Positions 1 to 9,976 of a stretch of 52,955 nt of DNA are shown in pieces. The notes under the pieces are model-generated. The model saw nothing but the letters and a program-made list of their open reading frames with translations, was not told the DNA's origin and searched no databases. The stretch comes from Hydrogenobaculum sp. Its GTDB lineage: Bacteria > Aquificota > Aquificia > Aquificales > Aquificaceae. Positions within the stretch are counted from its first letter, which is position 1; every line of letters begins with the position of its first letter. Made by a program: the position numbers and the translations under genes. Where the stretch lies: the NCBI GenBank assembly GCA_002878215.1, contig PNJC01000114.1:1-52955 (forward strand), written 5' to 3'.

Positions 1-1727
1 TCCAAGAGCTTTCCTACGCTTACCCATTTTTTTAAGACCATGCCTTGGGTAATGAGCTTGTCAAAGGGTTCTATATGGTCTATAAGACCTATATCGTATA
101 AAAACTTTTCAAAAAATCTAGAATAAAGAAGGTGAAGCACGGCGTGTTCTATACCGCCTATATATATATCAACGTTCATCCATTTGTTGGCTATATCTTT
201 ATCAAAGGGTAGCTTATCGTTTTTGGGGTCTGTAAACCTTATAAAATACCAAGAGGAATCAAAAAACGTATCCATCGTATCCGTTTCTCTTCTTGCCTTG
301 CCACCGCATTTTGGGCATGTGGTATTTACAAAGCTTTCTGAATGTTCTAAAGGGTTTCCGTGGCCTGTAAAGGTTACATCTTTTGGAAGAAGCACTGGTA
401 AGTCTTCGTAAGGCACCGGGACAATACCGCAGTTTTCACAGTGTATCATGGGTATAGGAGTGCCCCAATAGCGCTGTCTTGAAACGTTCCAATCCTTTAT
501 CTTGTAAGAAATTTTTTTCTCGGCTAAGTTTTTGGCTTTTAAAAACTCTAAAATCTTTTCCTTGGCATCGTCAGAGGTAAGTCCGTCGAAGATATCAGAG
601 TTTATAAGTATTCCCTTTTCTTCGTAGGCTTTTTCATTAAAATCATGATCATTTTGAGGTTTTACAACAGGTATAATATCCAAGTTGTAGGCTTTTGCAA
701 AATCAAAATCCCTTTGATCGTGAGCAGGCACCGCCATTATAGCACCTGTTCCATATTCCATCAATATATAGTTTGCCACATAAATAGGTATCTTTTTACC
801 GTTGACCGGATTTATTGCATATAAACCTGTAAAAACACCTTCTTTTGCTGAGGTGGTGCCTCTTTCTTTGGTGGATATGTGAGACATTTTTTCTAAGAAA
901 TCTCTTAATGCTTGGTTTTCATGAGATAGTTCTTTTGCCAGAGGATGCTCTGGGGCTATCGCCATAAAGCTTACCCCGTATATAGTGTCTATTCTGGTGG
1001 TAAAGATTTCTAAGTACTCAAAATCTTTTACTTTTCTTTCAAGGGGAAACTTTACCAACGCTCCTTCGCTTTTTCCTATCCAGTTTTTCTGCTGGGTTAA
1101 AACCTTTTGAGGCCACTTTCCTTCTAAAAGCTTCAAATCTTCCAAAAGCCTTTCTGCGTAGTCTGTAACTTTTATATACCAAGAGGGAATTTCTTTTTGG
1201 ACTATAAGAGTCCCACACCTCCAACATTTACCATCTATTACTTGTTCGTTGGCAAGGACAGTCTCATCCACCGGGCACCAGTTTACGGTGGCAGTTTTTC
1301 TATAAACAACGCCTTTCTCATACATTTTCAAAAAAATCCACTGGTTCCACTTGTAATAGCTAGGATCACAGGTAGCTATCTCCCTATCCCAGTCGTAAGA
1401 AAACCCAAGAGATTTTAATTGAGCTCTCATGTAATCTATATTTGAATAAGTCCAAATGTCTGGTCTTAAGTTATTTTTGATGGCGGCATTCTCTGCTGGA
1501 AGCCCAAAAGCATCCCACCCCATCGGATGAAGCACGCTGTAGCCTTCCATTCTCTTAAGACGGGCTATAGCATCTCCTATGGTATAGTTTCTAACATGCC
1601 CCATGTGTATCTTGCCAGAAGGATACGGAAACATTTCAAGCACGTAAAATTTGTTTATGGGCTCTTGGGTTTTAGATTCTTTTTCCCAGCGCTCTTGCCA
1701 CTTTTTTTCTATGCTTTTAAAATCCAT
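1..1727 (-). CDS. leuS: Leucyl-tRNA synthetase, N-terminal part, truncated by window edge
   Basis: Minus-strand reading gives [18 protein letters not shown]...[20 protein letters not shown] (HIGH-type motif HMGH) ...[13 protein letters not shown]; frame open to the window edge. Confidence 0.93.
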   Translation of the reverse strand, partial: MDFKSIEKKWQERWEKESKTQEPINKFYVLEMFPYPSGKIHMGHVRNYTIGDAIARLKRMEGYSVLHPMGWDAFGLPAENAAIKNNLRPDIWTYSNIDYMRAQLKSLGFSYDWDREIATCDPSYYKWNQWIFLKMYEKGVVYRKTATVNWCPVDETVLANEQVIDGKCWRCGTLIVQKEIPSWYIKVTDYAERLLEDLKLLEGKWPQKVLTQQKNWIGKSEGALVKFPLERKVKDFEYLEIFTTRIDTIYGVSFMAIAPEHPLAKELSHENQALRDFLEKMSHISTKERGTTSAKEGVFTGLYAINPVNGKKIPIYVANYILMEYGTGAIMAVPAHDQRDFDFAKAYNLDIIPVVKPQNDHDFNEKAYEEKGILINSDIFDGLTSDDAKEKILEFLKAKNLAEKKISYKIKDWNVSRQRYWGTPIPMIHCENCGIVPVPYEDLPVLLPKDVTFTGHGNPLEHSESFVNTTCPKCGGKARRETDTMDTFFDSSWYFIRFTDPKNDKLPFDKDIANKWMNVDIYIGGIEHAVLHLLYSRFFEKFLYDIGLIDHIEPFDKLITQGMVLKKWVSVGKLL

Positions 1728-1732
1728 ATCTA

Positions 1733-2287
1733 TCAATATTCAAAAAGCATCGCCTTGGCCACTTCTTTTGCCTTTTCTTTTGAAGTTAATTTTTCTAAAA
1801 GCCTAAAACCAAATAGCATAGCTGTAGCTGGTCCTCTGCTGCTTGTTATATTTTCATCCTCTACCACTGGTTCTTCTTTGTATAAAGATTCACTAAACTC
1901 AAGCTTTACAGAAGGGTGAGAGGTTATTTGTCTATTTGAGACAACACCAGCTTCTTTTAATACAAGAGGGCCTGCACATATAGCGCTTACATACTTTTTC
2001 TTGTTGTTCATCTGTTCTATAAGATTTTTTACCTCTTGGCTTTTTTTAAGGTTTTCAACGCCCGTCATACCACCGGGTATCACAATCATATCTAAGCTAT
2101 CTACATCTTTTAGCTCATCTATCGTAATATCTGTTTCAATCTTGACGTTTCTAGCGCTTGGTATGACTTTATCTTTCACGCCTACTATTAATACCTCTAC
2201 TCCGCCTCTTCTTAGGATGTCTATAGGAGCTATCGCTTCTATTTCTTCAAAACCAGGAGCTAGTAAAACCGCTACTTTCGCCATCAT
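1733..2287 (-). CDS. DJ-1/PfpI family protein
   Basis: [28 protein letters not shown] and the AICAGP nucleophile elbow are typical of DJ-1/ThiJ proteins. Confidence 0.88.
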   Translation of the reverse strand: MMAKVAVLLAPGFEEIEAIAPIDILRRGGVEVLIVGVKDKVIPSARNVKIETDITIDELKDVDSLDMIVIPGGMTGVENLKKSQEVKNLIEQMNNKKKYVSAICAGPLVLKEAGVVSNRQITSHPSVKLEFSESLYKEEPVVEDENITSSRGPATAMLFGFRLLEKLTSKEKAKEVAKAMLFEY

Positions 2288-2604
2288 TCCCTCCTTTTTA
2301 TATCAAACTTTACTTCCTTTGCCCACTCCGGTCTTCTGTTTAACCAACTCATCATATTTTCCAAAGACCTTGAATAACAAACCTCACACATCAAAGTACC
2401 ATCGTCCATTATCTTAGAGTTGTCATCACAGCATTCGGTTATGTTCCAAAATTCGTAATTATCATGGAGTATAAGTTTCCCGCAACCCTTACATTCGTAT
2501 AGTTTGTAGTTTTTAGATGTTAGTATCTCATCAAAATTATCGTTGGTAATGTCTTGCTCAAATATATTTGACAAAAACTCCAGCTGTTCTTTTGAAAATT
2601 CCAT
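2284..2604 (-). CDS. Hypothetical protein with zinc-ribbon-like Cys pairs
   Basis: ORF with CxxC...CC...CxxC; overlaps start of downstream DJ-1 gene by 4 nt. Confidence 0.65.
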   Translation of the reverse strand: MEFSKEQLEFLSNIFEQDITNDNFDEILTSKNYKLYECKGCGKLILHDNYEFWNITECCDDNSKIMDDGTLMCEVCYSRSLENMMSWLNRRPEWAKEVKFDIKRRE

Positions 2605-2617
2605 AGATATATTCCAC

Positions 2618-2851
2618 TTATGCCACTTCTTCGTGGGCTTCTGCCATAACCATCTTTATAGCGTTTCTTTTTAACATATCAGAGCATACGTATACACAAA
2701 GAGCACAACCTTTACATCTATTTGTAACTACATAAGCGTGATGTTCGTTGTCATCGTACATGAGGGTATTTGGCTCTGGACAAAAAAGTGTGCATTGTTT
2801 GCAGTTGTATTTACTGCATTCGTCATTTATAACTTTAGCTACATAATACAT
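2618..2851 (-). CDS. 4Fe-4S ferredoxin-type protein (2-oxoacid:ferredoxin oxidoreductase delta/epsilon-like)
   Basis: CSKYNCKQCTLFCPEPN and CKGCALCVYVCSD cluster motifs; 77 aa. Confidence 0.75.
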   Translation of the reverse strand: MYYVAKVINDECSKYNCKQCTLFCPEPNTLMYDDNEHHAYVVTNRCKGCALCVYVCSDMLKRNAIKMVMAEAHEEVA

Positions 2852-3023
2852 AACCGACGCCTCCTTTAAGAATGGGATAAGTATATATTATAACATTTGT
2901 TTAGCGTGTCAATATGTCTTTTTATAGTATAAGCGTTTTTGAGCTTCTTATAAGAATATTTTTTATATTGTGCTTTAGTTTATGGTTTATAATTATATTC
3001 TAATACTTACGGAGGTATAAGTT

Positions 3024-3428
3024 ATGCTGCACGCTTTTTTTGCGATGTTTACAGGTGTTTACGCTCTAACGGCTTTCGTTGCCTATCTTCTAGTATTTAC
3101 GCTTTATAAAAAGAAGTCCATAATGCTATTTGGTCTTACAAATCATGGATTGTCTGTGATATTTGGGATTTTAGCGGTACTCGCAGGCTTTGGTGCTCAG
3201 AGGATATCTTACGTTATGGTGAAAGCCCCATGGCTTTTTGTATTTTTGCACAAATGGATTGCCATATTTTCAGCCCTTTACATAGTAGGTACTTTCATGT
3301 ATCTTTGGGTAAAACAAGAAGATGCCGGCAGAATAAAAGGCATAGCTATTGCGGTAAGTGGAATACTATTTTGCCTTCTAACGGTGTTTTTAGGTCTTGA
3401 TATCATATTTGATTTTGTAGCAAGATAA
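3024..3428 (+). CDS. Hypothetical integral membrane protein (about 4 TM)
   Basis: Hydrophobic segments throughout; good SD (ggaggt) upstream. Confidence 0.7.
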   Translation: MLHAFFAMFTGVYALTAFVAYLLVFTLYKKKSIMLFGLTNHGLSVIFGILAVLAGFGAQRISYVMVKAPWLFVFLHKWIAIFSALYIVGTFMYLWVKQEDAGRIKGIAIAVSGILFCLLTVFLGLDIIFDFVAR

Positions 3429-3441
3429 TATATTAATTTAA

Positions 3442-5325
3442 ATGAGTGTATTAGAGCGCGTAAACAGCTTATTGGATTTGAAAGAGTTATCAAAAGAAGA
3501 ATTGGAAGTCTTAGCTAAAGAGGTCAGAGACCTTATCATAGATGTAACATCTAAAAACGGTGGCCACGTGGCTCCCGGTCTTGGTACTGTGGAGCTCACC
3601 ATAGCACTTTTAAGGGTTTTTGATGTACCAAAGGATATTGTAGTTTGGGATATAGGGCATCAAGCTTACCCTTGGAAGATACTAACAGATAGAAAGAATG
3701 TATTCCATACGCTTAGAAAAAAAGATGGAATATCTGGATTTTTAAGAAGAGAAGAAAGTATATACGATGCCTTTGGAGCCGGGCATAGCTCTACTTCTAT
3801 ATCAGCGGCAGAAGGTTTTAGGGTGGCAAAAGACCTATTAAAAGATGACTCCTACGTAGTAGCTGTCATAGGAGACGGCGCTATGACTGCTGGCATGGTT
3901 TACGAAGCTTTAAACAACATAGGTCATCTTCACCACAACAGACTCATAATAATCTTAAACGACAACGAAATGTCCATATCAAAAAATATAGGTGCAATAT
4001 CCACATATCTAAACAAACTAATCACCGGCAAACACATACAAGATACAAGAAACAAAATAAAAAATATTTTAGATAAAGCAGGGTTTGTACCCAGAAGATT
4101 TGCAAAACTCACGGAAGAATTTGTGAAGGGTTTCGCCACACCTGGTATTTTGTTCGAAGAGCTTGGCCTAAATTACATAGGTATAATAGATGGTCACAAT
4201 GAAGATGCCCTTGAAACAACGTTAAAAAACGCAAAATCTATAGATGGACCTGTATTAATGCACATAGTCACAAAAAAAGGCAAAGGCTACGAACCAGCGG
4301 AAGAAAACCCTGTAAAATGGCATGGAGTGGCCCCTTACAAGAAGGAATCCGGTGAAGCTTCAAAAATGTCTGGTGGTAAATCTTGGACCCAATGCTTTTC
4401 AGAAGCGCTTCTTAAAATAGCAGAGCTTGATGAAAGAGTAGTAGCCATAACCCCTGCCATGAAAGAGGGTTCTGGTCTTATTGATTTTGCTAAAAAATAT
4501 CCAGACAGGTTTTTTGACGTTGGTATAGCAGAGCAACACGCCGCCACGTTTTCCGCTGGACTTGCTGCAGGTGGCCTAAAGCCAGTTTTGGCCTATTACT
4601 CTACTTTTATGCAAAGAGCCTACGACCAAATCATACACGATATAGCCCTTCAAAACCTAAACGTTGTTTTCGCAGTGGATAGAGCTGGTTTGGTAGGAGA
4701 AGATGGGCCTACACACCACGGGGTTTTTGACATATCGTTTTTAAATTGTATACCAAATGTTGTTATCTCATCTCCTAAAGACAACCTAGAGCTTCTAGAC
4801 CTTCTTTACACAGCCATAAATTCCAACAAACCTTTTGCAATAAGATATCCAAGAGGAGAAGCGGTTTTATCCAAAGAAGAAAGAGCACCAAAGCTCATAA
4901 AAATTGGCAAATGGGAAGTATTAAAACCTGGTACAGATATAGCTATACTTACAAATAGCTATCTCTTAAAAGAAGCTTTAGAGGCATCTTATGAACTTTT
5001 AGACCATGGCATAAATGCAGAGGTGATAAACGCAAGGTTTATAAAGCCTTTAGACAAAGATATGCTTTTTGATATAGCAAAAAGGTTTAACGTTGTTTTA
5101 AGCGTTGAAGACGGAGTTTTAAAAGGTGGTTTTGGGGCTTCTATTTTAGAGTTTTTTAACGACAACATGTTAGATGTACAACTTTATAGAATAGGTATTC
5201 CAGATAAATTTGTAGAGCATGCTTCTCAAAAAGAGTTGAGAGAGATGTTCAACCTTACAAAAGACGGTATTAAGAAGTTCGTATTAGAGCACATATTTTC
5301 CTCTGAAAAGCTAAAAAACTTTTAA
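3442..5325 (+). CDS. dxs: 1-deoxy-D-xylulose-5-phosphate synthase
   Basis: Full-length thiamin-dependent transketolase-type protein: GHQAYPWKILTDR, GAGHSSTSISAAEG, GDGAMTAGMVYEALNN, DRAGLVGEDGPTHHGVFD. Confidence 0.97.
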   Translation: MSVLERVNSLLDLKELSKEELEVLAKEVRDLIIDVTSKNGGHVAPGLGTVELTIALLRVFDVPKDIVVWDIGHQAYPWKILTDRKNVFHTLRKKDGISGFLRREESIYDAFGAGHSSTSISAAEGFRVAKDLLKDDSYVVAVIGDGAMTAGMVYEALNNIGHLHHNRLIIILNDNEMSISKNIGAISTYLNKLITGKHIQDTRNKIKNILDKAGFVPRRFAKLTEEFVKGFATPGILFEELGLNYIGIIDGHNEDALETTLKNAKSIDGPVLMHIVTKKGKGYEPAEENPVKWHGVAPYKKESGEASKMSGGKSWTQCFSEALLKIAELDERVVAITPAMKEGSGLIDFAKKYPDRFFDVGIAEQHAATFSAGLAAGGLKPVLAYYSTFMQRAYDQIIHDIALQNLNVVFAVDRAGLVGEDGPTHHGVFDISFLNCIPNVVISSPKDNLELLDLLYTAINSNKPFAIRYPRGEAVLSKEERAPKLIKIGKWEVLKPGTDIAILTNSYLLKEALEASYELLDHGINAEVINARFIKPLDKDMLFDIAKRFNVVLSVEDGVLKGGFGASILEFFNDNMLDVQLYRIGIPDKFVEHASQKELREMFNLTKDGIKKFVLEHIFSSEKLKNF

Positions 5326-5928
5326 CACTATAAACGACAGGTTGTCTTTTATGAGACGCTCTTTTGATAATATATGTTCTTTTATAGCTTTAGGGTCTTT
5401 TTCTACTATATCTTCCAATATATCTTTTATATCGCATATACCATCTGTGGATATTAAAAAAATGTCGTTTTTCTCAATGTTTCCTTGCTCTTTGTATAAC
5501 TCTATACTCCAATTTGTGCCGAGAGCTTTTACATATTTTTTATGGTTTTCTAGTTTGCTTTGGTCTTTAGTAAGCTGTATTAAGCTTTTATTACGAATAA
5601 GAAATATTTTTGAATCTCCTACATGATAAATATGATACATCATAGTGTTTAAATCACATTTTAATACGCTAAGCGTGGTACCACATATAAGCCCATCTGC
5701 ATATTTACTCAACCTGTTTATAATCTCCTTGTTTATTTTATCAAAAGCCTTTTCTATATCATAAAGATATCGCTCTAACACCTGTATAGCTATTTTTGAA
5801 GCAAGCTTTCCGGAGTTTTTATCTCCCATACCATCTGCCACTGCAAATACGCTATCTTGCACAAATATTTCATCGCTTTGATAATTCTTATCCCCAATTA
5901 TCTGTCCGCACTCGTAGACTATATTCAT
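5311..5928 (-). CDS. PP2C-family Ser/Thr protein phosphatase
   Basis: VFAVADGMGDKNSGKLAS, YHVGDSKIFLIR, LISTDGICD motifs; start taken at internal Met (MNIVYECGQ) that forms an ATGA overlap with the kinase stop; track ORF runs to 5997. Confidence 0.85.
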   Translation of the reverse strand: MNIVYECGQIIGDKNYQSDEIFVQDSVFAVADGMGDKNSGKLASKIAIQVLERYLYDIEKAFDKINKEIINRLSKYADGLICGTTLSVLKCDLNTMMYHIYHVGDSKIFLIRNKSLIQLTKDQSKLENHKKYVKALGTNWSIELYKEQGNIEKNDIFLISTDGICDIKDILEDIVEKDPKAIKEHILSKERLIKDNLSFIVLKVF

Positions 5929-6728
5929 AAAATCTCGTGAGTTTTTAGATATTCTCTTAGTTCTATAGCGTTTTGAAATCTTTTGTTGTAATCGCATTCT
6001 AAAAGCATTTTTATAAACTCTCTTGTTTTTTGAGGTATGTCTTCTGATATCTTGTAATCGCAGTTTTTGTTTCTTTTTAGCTTTGGGATGTCGCTTTCTA
6101 CATCAAAAGGGTCTTTTTTTGTAAGAATATAGTGAAGCAACGCTCCCATTGAGAATATATCGCTTGCTGGGTATATCTCGTTTCTAAATATCTCAGGCGC
6201 TATATAGCCTACAGTACCTTTTACAGATATAAGAGATTGGCCTTTTTTTGTTTTTAAAAGCCCAAAATCTCCCAACTTCCACACGAGCCCTTTTAGTATC
6301 TTTTTGCCAAACACGTTATCTGGTTTTATATCGCTGTGTATATAGCCCATTTGATGTAAAAAAGCAAGGCCGTTGGTTATATCCGCAAAAATCTTCAACA
6401 CAAGCTCTTTGCTGAGACTTTGGTGAGATATATATTCTTTTAAATTTCCAGTATCCATAAGCTCGTATATAACATACAATCTCTTTTCATCTTTTTTATA
6501 CAAATAGCTTATCAAAGATATGATGTTTGGGTGTCTTAAAAGTATCAAAGACTGAACTTCTTTCCAAAGGTATTCTATAGCATATTCATCTTTTGCTATT
6601 TTTAATGCAAACTCCTTCCACTTGTATTTACCTTTTAAACCCTCAACTTTGTATACCTTACCAAACTCACCTTCCCCAAGAATACCTACTATCCTATACA
6701 TATCTAAAACTATATCGCCTATCTCCAT
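5925..6728 (-). CDS. Ser/Thr protein kinase
   Basis: GEGEFGKVYKVE, HSDIKPDNVFG, LGDFGLLK, GTVGYIAPEIF kinase motifs. Confidence 0.92.
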   Translation of the reverse strand: MEIGDIVLDMYRIVGILGEGEFGKVYKVEGLKGKYKWKEFALKIAKDEYAIEYLWKEVQSLILLRHPNIISLISYLYKKDEKRLYVIYELMDTGNLKEYISHQSLSKELVLKIFADITNGLAFLHQMGYIHSDIKPDNVFGKKILKGLVWKLGDFGLLKTKKGQSLISVKGTVGYIAPEIFRNEIYPASDIFSMGALLHYILTKKDPFDVESDIPKLKRNKNCDYKISEDIPQKTREFIKMLLECDYNKRFQNAIELREYLKTHEIL

Positions 6729-7471
6729 CAGTAATACACCTTTTTTAAGTATAACCCATGCGCTTTTGCCGTGTGATTTGAAACTTTTTTGGCTTTTAAA
6801 AAATCGTTTACATCGTCTATGGATATAAGCCCTTGAGCGTAAGATAGCATCGTACCTATTATGCGTCTTACCATATACCTCAAAAATCTATTGGCAGTGA
6901 TCGATATTTCTACCAAGGGATAATCTATATTAAAAGTTATATTTTCTACGAAGCAATAGCTGTTTTCATCTTCAAGCTCTTTAGTAAACCCTCTAAAATC
7001 CTTATAACCTAAAAACAAGTAAGATATCTCCATCATCTTGCCTAAATCTGTAGGTTTATATACCAGCATAGCCCTATCTTGGAAAAACGGTGAGTTTTTT
7101 TCACCAAAAAATAATTTATATATATATGTTTTTTTAAAAGCGTCAAAACGTGAGTTAAACTCCAAAGGTACTTCTTCTATGCTGTGGACTTTTATATCCT
7201 TTGGTAGAGCACTGTTTAGGGCTTTTCTTAAAAAGTTTAAGTCTTTATCGTATTCCATCTTGACGTTGAATACAAACTCAATAGCATGAACACCTTTATC
7301 TGTTCTAGAACAACCTATAGCCCTTATTTTTTGTTTTATAGGTTTTTTCTTGTTTACTATGTAATATAGCTTTTCTTCTACTTCGTTTTGTATAGTGGGC
7401 ACGTTTGGTTGATATTGCCATCCGCTATAATTTGTACCCAAAAAGGATATTGTAAATTTGTAGTTCTTCAC
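6728..7471 (-). CDS. truA: tRNA pseudouridine(38-40) synthase
   Basis: FLGTNYSGWQYQPNVPTIQNEVE, GCSRTDKGVHA motifs. Confidence 0.95.
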   Translation of the reverse strand: MKNYKFTISFLGTNYSGWQYQPNVPTIQNEVEEKLYYIVNKKKPIKQKIRAIGCSRTDKGVHAIEFVFNVKMEYDKDLNFLRKALNSALPKDIKVHSIEEVPLEFNSRFDAFKKTYIYKLFFGEKNSPFFQDRAMLVYKPTDLGKMMEISYLFLGYKDFRGFTKELEDENSYCFVENITFNIDYPLVEISITANRFLRYMVRRIIGTMLSYAQGLISIDDVNDFLKAKKVSNHTAKAHGLYLKKVYY

Positions 7472-9147
7472 ACCGCCAACGTGTTCTTTAGATAAAGCTT
7501 TGTTATATATTCCATCACCATCCTATTTGTATTAAAATACGTCCCGCTTGTAGCTACAGCCATTTTCATGACGTTTACATATTTTCCAAAGCTGTTGTAG
7601 TAAGTAGGCAATATTACATATCTAAGCTTGTTGTAAAGGTCGTGTATCTCGTCCTTATCCCACTCTGGTTCTAAGGCTATATCTTCCCAAGATGTCCTTT
7701 TGCCTATAGACCAGCCGTTTACATTTTCCATGCAACCCTCTATCCACCATCCATCCAACACAGAGAAATGGGGAACGCCGTTTAAGGCTGCTTTCATTCC
7801 GCTTGTACCAGAAGCCTCCAAAGGTCTTTGCGGAGTGTTTAACCATATGTCTACACCAGATACAATAATTTTAGCCTTATACATGTCGTAATTTTCTATA
7901 AAAGCTATTTTTAGCTTGTTGGTTTTGGATTTTGCATAATCTTTTGCATCAAATATCTCTTTTATGATGGCTTTACCTTCCCCATCAAGCGGATGAGCCT
8001 TACCAGAAAATAATATTTGAATACCGTTAAAATCGTTGGCTATATCTATGAGCCAATCAATATCTTTCAATATCATGTGATTTCTTTTGTAGGCTGTTAT
8101 ACGCCTTGCTACCCCTATAGTAAACCAATCTCTAGAAAAGGAAGCATCCGTTTGAGAGTTTACCAAATCTATAAGGTCGTCTTTTGCCCTTTGATGGACT
8201 TGTACAAATATCTGGTCTGGCACATTTACTATCTGTCTTAGCAATGAAGGGTCTTCTTCCCAACCCCTTATAAATTCTGTGTAAAGCTTTTTATGGTGAG
8301 GTGATACCCACCTCATATGATGCACACCGTTTGTTACATACTCTAACTTATGCCCTTCAAAGATGCTTTCGGATACGTATTTGTGTTTTTTTGATACGGC
8401 AGCTACGGTTCTAGCTGCTTTTAAAGATACCCAAGATAGGTTAAACTCTTGATCGTGATCAAAAAGATCTTCCATGTTAGCATCTTTGATATAATCTTTT
8501 AAATACGTTTTTACATCTTCTATTGGAAACTTGTCAAAAGCGGCTGCCACAGGGGTATGAGTTACAAAAACTACCCTATCCCTCACCTTTTCTATATCTT
8601 GTAGATCTTTCAAAAGACCTACCGTGAGAAACGCTGAATGGCTTTCATTTATATGATATACCATTATCTTATAACCTAAAGCTTTTAAAAGCTCATAACC
8701 ACCTATACCAAATATAATCTCTTGAAGCATTCTGTCTTTCCCTTGGGCAAGATAAAGCCTGTCAAATATTTGCCTTATCTCTGGCTGGTTTTCTTTTAAG
8801 TTTGTATCTAAGAATAGCACAGGCACTATATGACCATTTATACCCATCATATCGTATTTCCAAGCCGTCACATATATATCTTGACCGTTAACAGGTATTT
8901 TGATTTTAACATCTAAGGGCTTCAAATATTTTGATGGGTCCCAAGTTTGCGGAAAATCTGTTTGAGCTCCATGAGCCGTAAGATGCTGAGATGTATAACC
9001 TTTTCTCCAAAGTATAGTAACGCCCACAGAGGGCACTTTTAAATCCGCAAGGCTTTGAAGCGTATCACCAGCCAACACTCCAAGCCCACCGCTATAAGTG
9101 GTTATATATGGCTCTATGCCACACTCCATTACAAAGTAAGCTATCAT
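7468..9147 (-). CDS. glgP: Alpha-glucan (glycogen) phosphorylase family
   Basis: YSGGLGVLAGDTLQSLADL; HINESHSAF; RRITAYKRN; PQRPLEASGTSGMKAALNG. Confidence 0.93.
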   Translation of the reverse strand: MIAYFVMECGIEPYITTYSGGLGVLAGDTLQSLADLKVPSVGVTILWRKGYTSQHLTAHGAQTDFPQTWDPSKYLKPLDVKIKIPVNGQDIYVTAWKYDMMGINGHIVPVLFLDTNLKENQPEIRQIFDRLYLAQGKDRMLQEIIFGIGGYELLKALGYKIMVYHINESHSAFLTVGLLKDLQDIEKVRDRVVFVTHTPVAAAFDKFPIEDVKTYLKDYIKDANMEDLFDHDQEFNLSWVSLKAARTVAAVSKKHKYVSESIFEGHKLEYVTNGVHHMRWVSPHHKKLYTEFIRGWEEDPSLLRQIVNVPDQIFVQVHQRAKDDLIDLVNSQTDASFSRDWFTIGVARRITAYKRNHMILKDIDWLIDIANDFNGIQILFSGKAHPLDGEGKAIIKEIFDAKDYAKSKTNKLKIAFIENYDMYKAKIIVSGVDIWLNTPQRPLEASGTSGMKAALNGVPHFSVLDGWWIEGCMENVNGWSIGKRTSWEDIALEPEWDKDEIHDLYNKLRYVILPTYYNSFGKYVNVMKMAVATSGTYFNTNRMVMEYITKLYLKNTLAV

Positions 9148-9152
9148 AACAA

Positions 9153-9938
9153 TTATTTTATCAGATTGTCAAACTCTTTGTACATTGTTTCTTTTGAGTT
9201 TGCAATACCAGTTTCTACTTTGCCGGTAGGGCCAACGAACGTAGGTGTTCCGTCTACTCCTAAACCTTGTAGATATGATATGTTTTTTCTCACTTTTTCT
9301 AGGCCTTTTTTACAAGGGTTTTTTGGTACCGGAGCACTGTACATAAATTCCAACATACTGTAGCTAGCGTTGTTATCGCATAAAAGCTCGGCAGATTTCT
9401 TAACAGAACCAGGATGCAAAGAACCTGTTGGTGTTTGCACAGGATATAAAATTACCTTTATCGCTATATGGTTTTTCTTTGCCCATTCTTTAAGAGGGTT
9501 TTCCGCTTCATGACAGAATGGACATTGTGGGTCTGTTATAAAATAGACAAAGTTTTTAGCGTTTTTACCGTTGTATACAAAATCAACATGATTTTCTAAC
9601 TCTTTTAGTTGATGTTGTGATAACTTTTCATACTTAGATAAATCTGGGGCTACCAAAGACTTACGCTTTATGTCTATAACCTGACCTTGTATTATATAGT
9701 TTCCGTTTTTGCTTATAAAAAAGTATTGAGCGTTTAACGGAGATACTTTAAACACCACTTCGCAAAAACCGTTAAGCCTTTTGGATGGATATACATCTTC
9801 TATTTTTATAGTAGGCGGTAGGTTAAAATTTTTCAATATGCTTTTAACCTCCGTTTTCGATGGACAAGAGTCCTTTGCGTAAGCACCACTTATCATCATA
9901 CCAAAAGCACCTATAGACAGCAACAACTTTTTATACAT
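9153..9938 (-). CDS. DsbC-like periplasmic thiol:disulfide interchange protein
   Basis: Signal peptide, N-terminal DsbC-like region, thioredoxin motif FITDPQCPFCHEAENPLKEW and cis-Pro GVDGTPTFVG. Confidence 0.85.
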   Translation of the reverse strand: MYKKLLLSIGAFGMMISGAYAKDSCPSKTEVKSILKNFNLPPTIKIEDVYPSKRLNGFCEVVFKVSPLNAQYFFISKNGNYIIQGQVIDIKRKSLVAPDLSKYEKLSQHQLKELENHVDFVYNGKNAKNFVYFITDPQCPFCHEAENPLKEWAKKNHIAIKVILYPVQTPTGSLHPGSVKKSAELLCDNNASYSMLEFMYSAPVPKNPCKKGLEKVRKNISYLQGLGVDGTPTFVGPTGKVETGIANSKETMYKEFDNLIK

Positions 9939-9964
9939 AAAAAACCTCCTAAATATTAAATGCC

Positions 9965-9970
9965 ATTATA
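9965..9970 (-). promoter_or_regulatory. Candidate -10 element for the dsbC-like gene
   Basis: Minus-strand TGTGGTATAATGG, followed by leader with TAGGAGG SD. Confidence 0.5.
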
Positions 9971-9976
9971 CCACAG

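Noticed and set aside
184-411. Plus-strand ORF opposite leuS (and similar at 1197, 1527)
   Set aside because: Antisense to a well-supported coding frame with no recognisable domain
2001-2417. 138-aa plus-strand ORF opposite DJ-1 gene
   Set aside because: Complementary to conserved DJ-1/hypothetical reading frames; low-complexity Ser/Thr-rich translation typical of antisense
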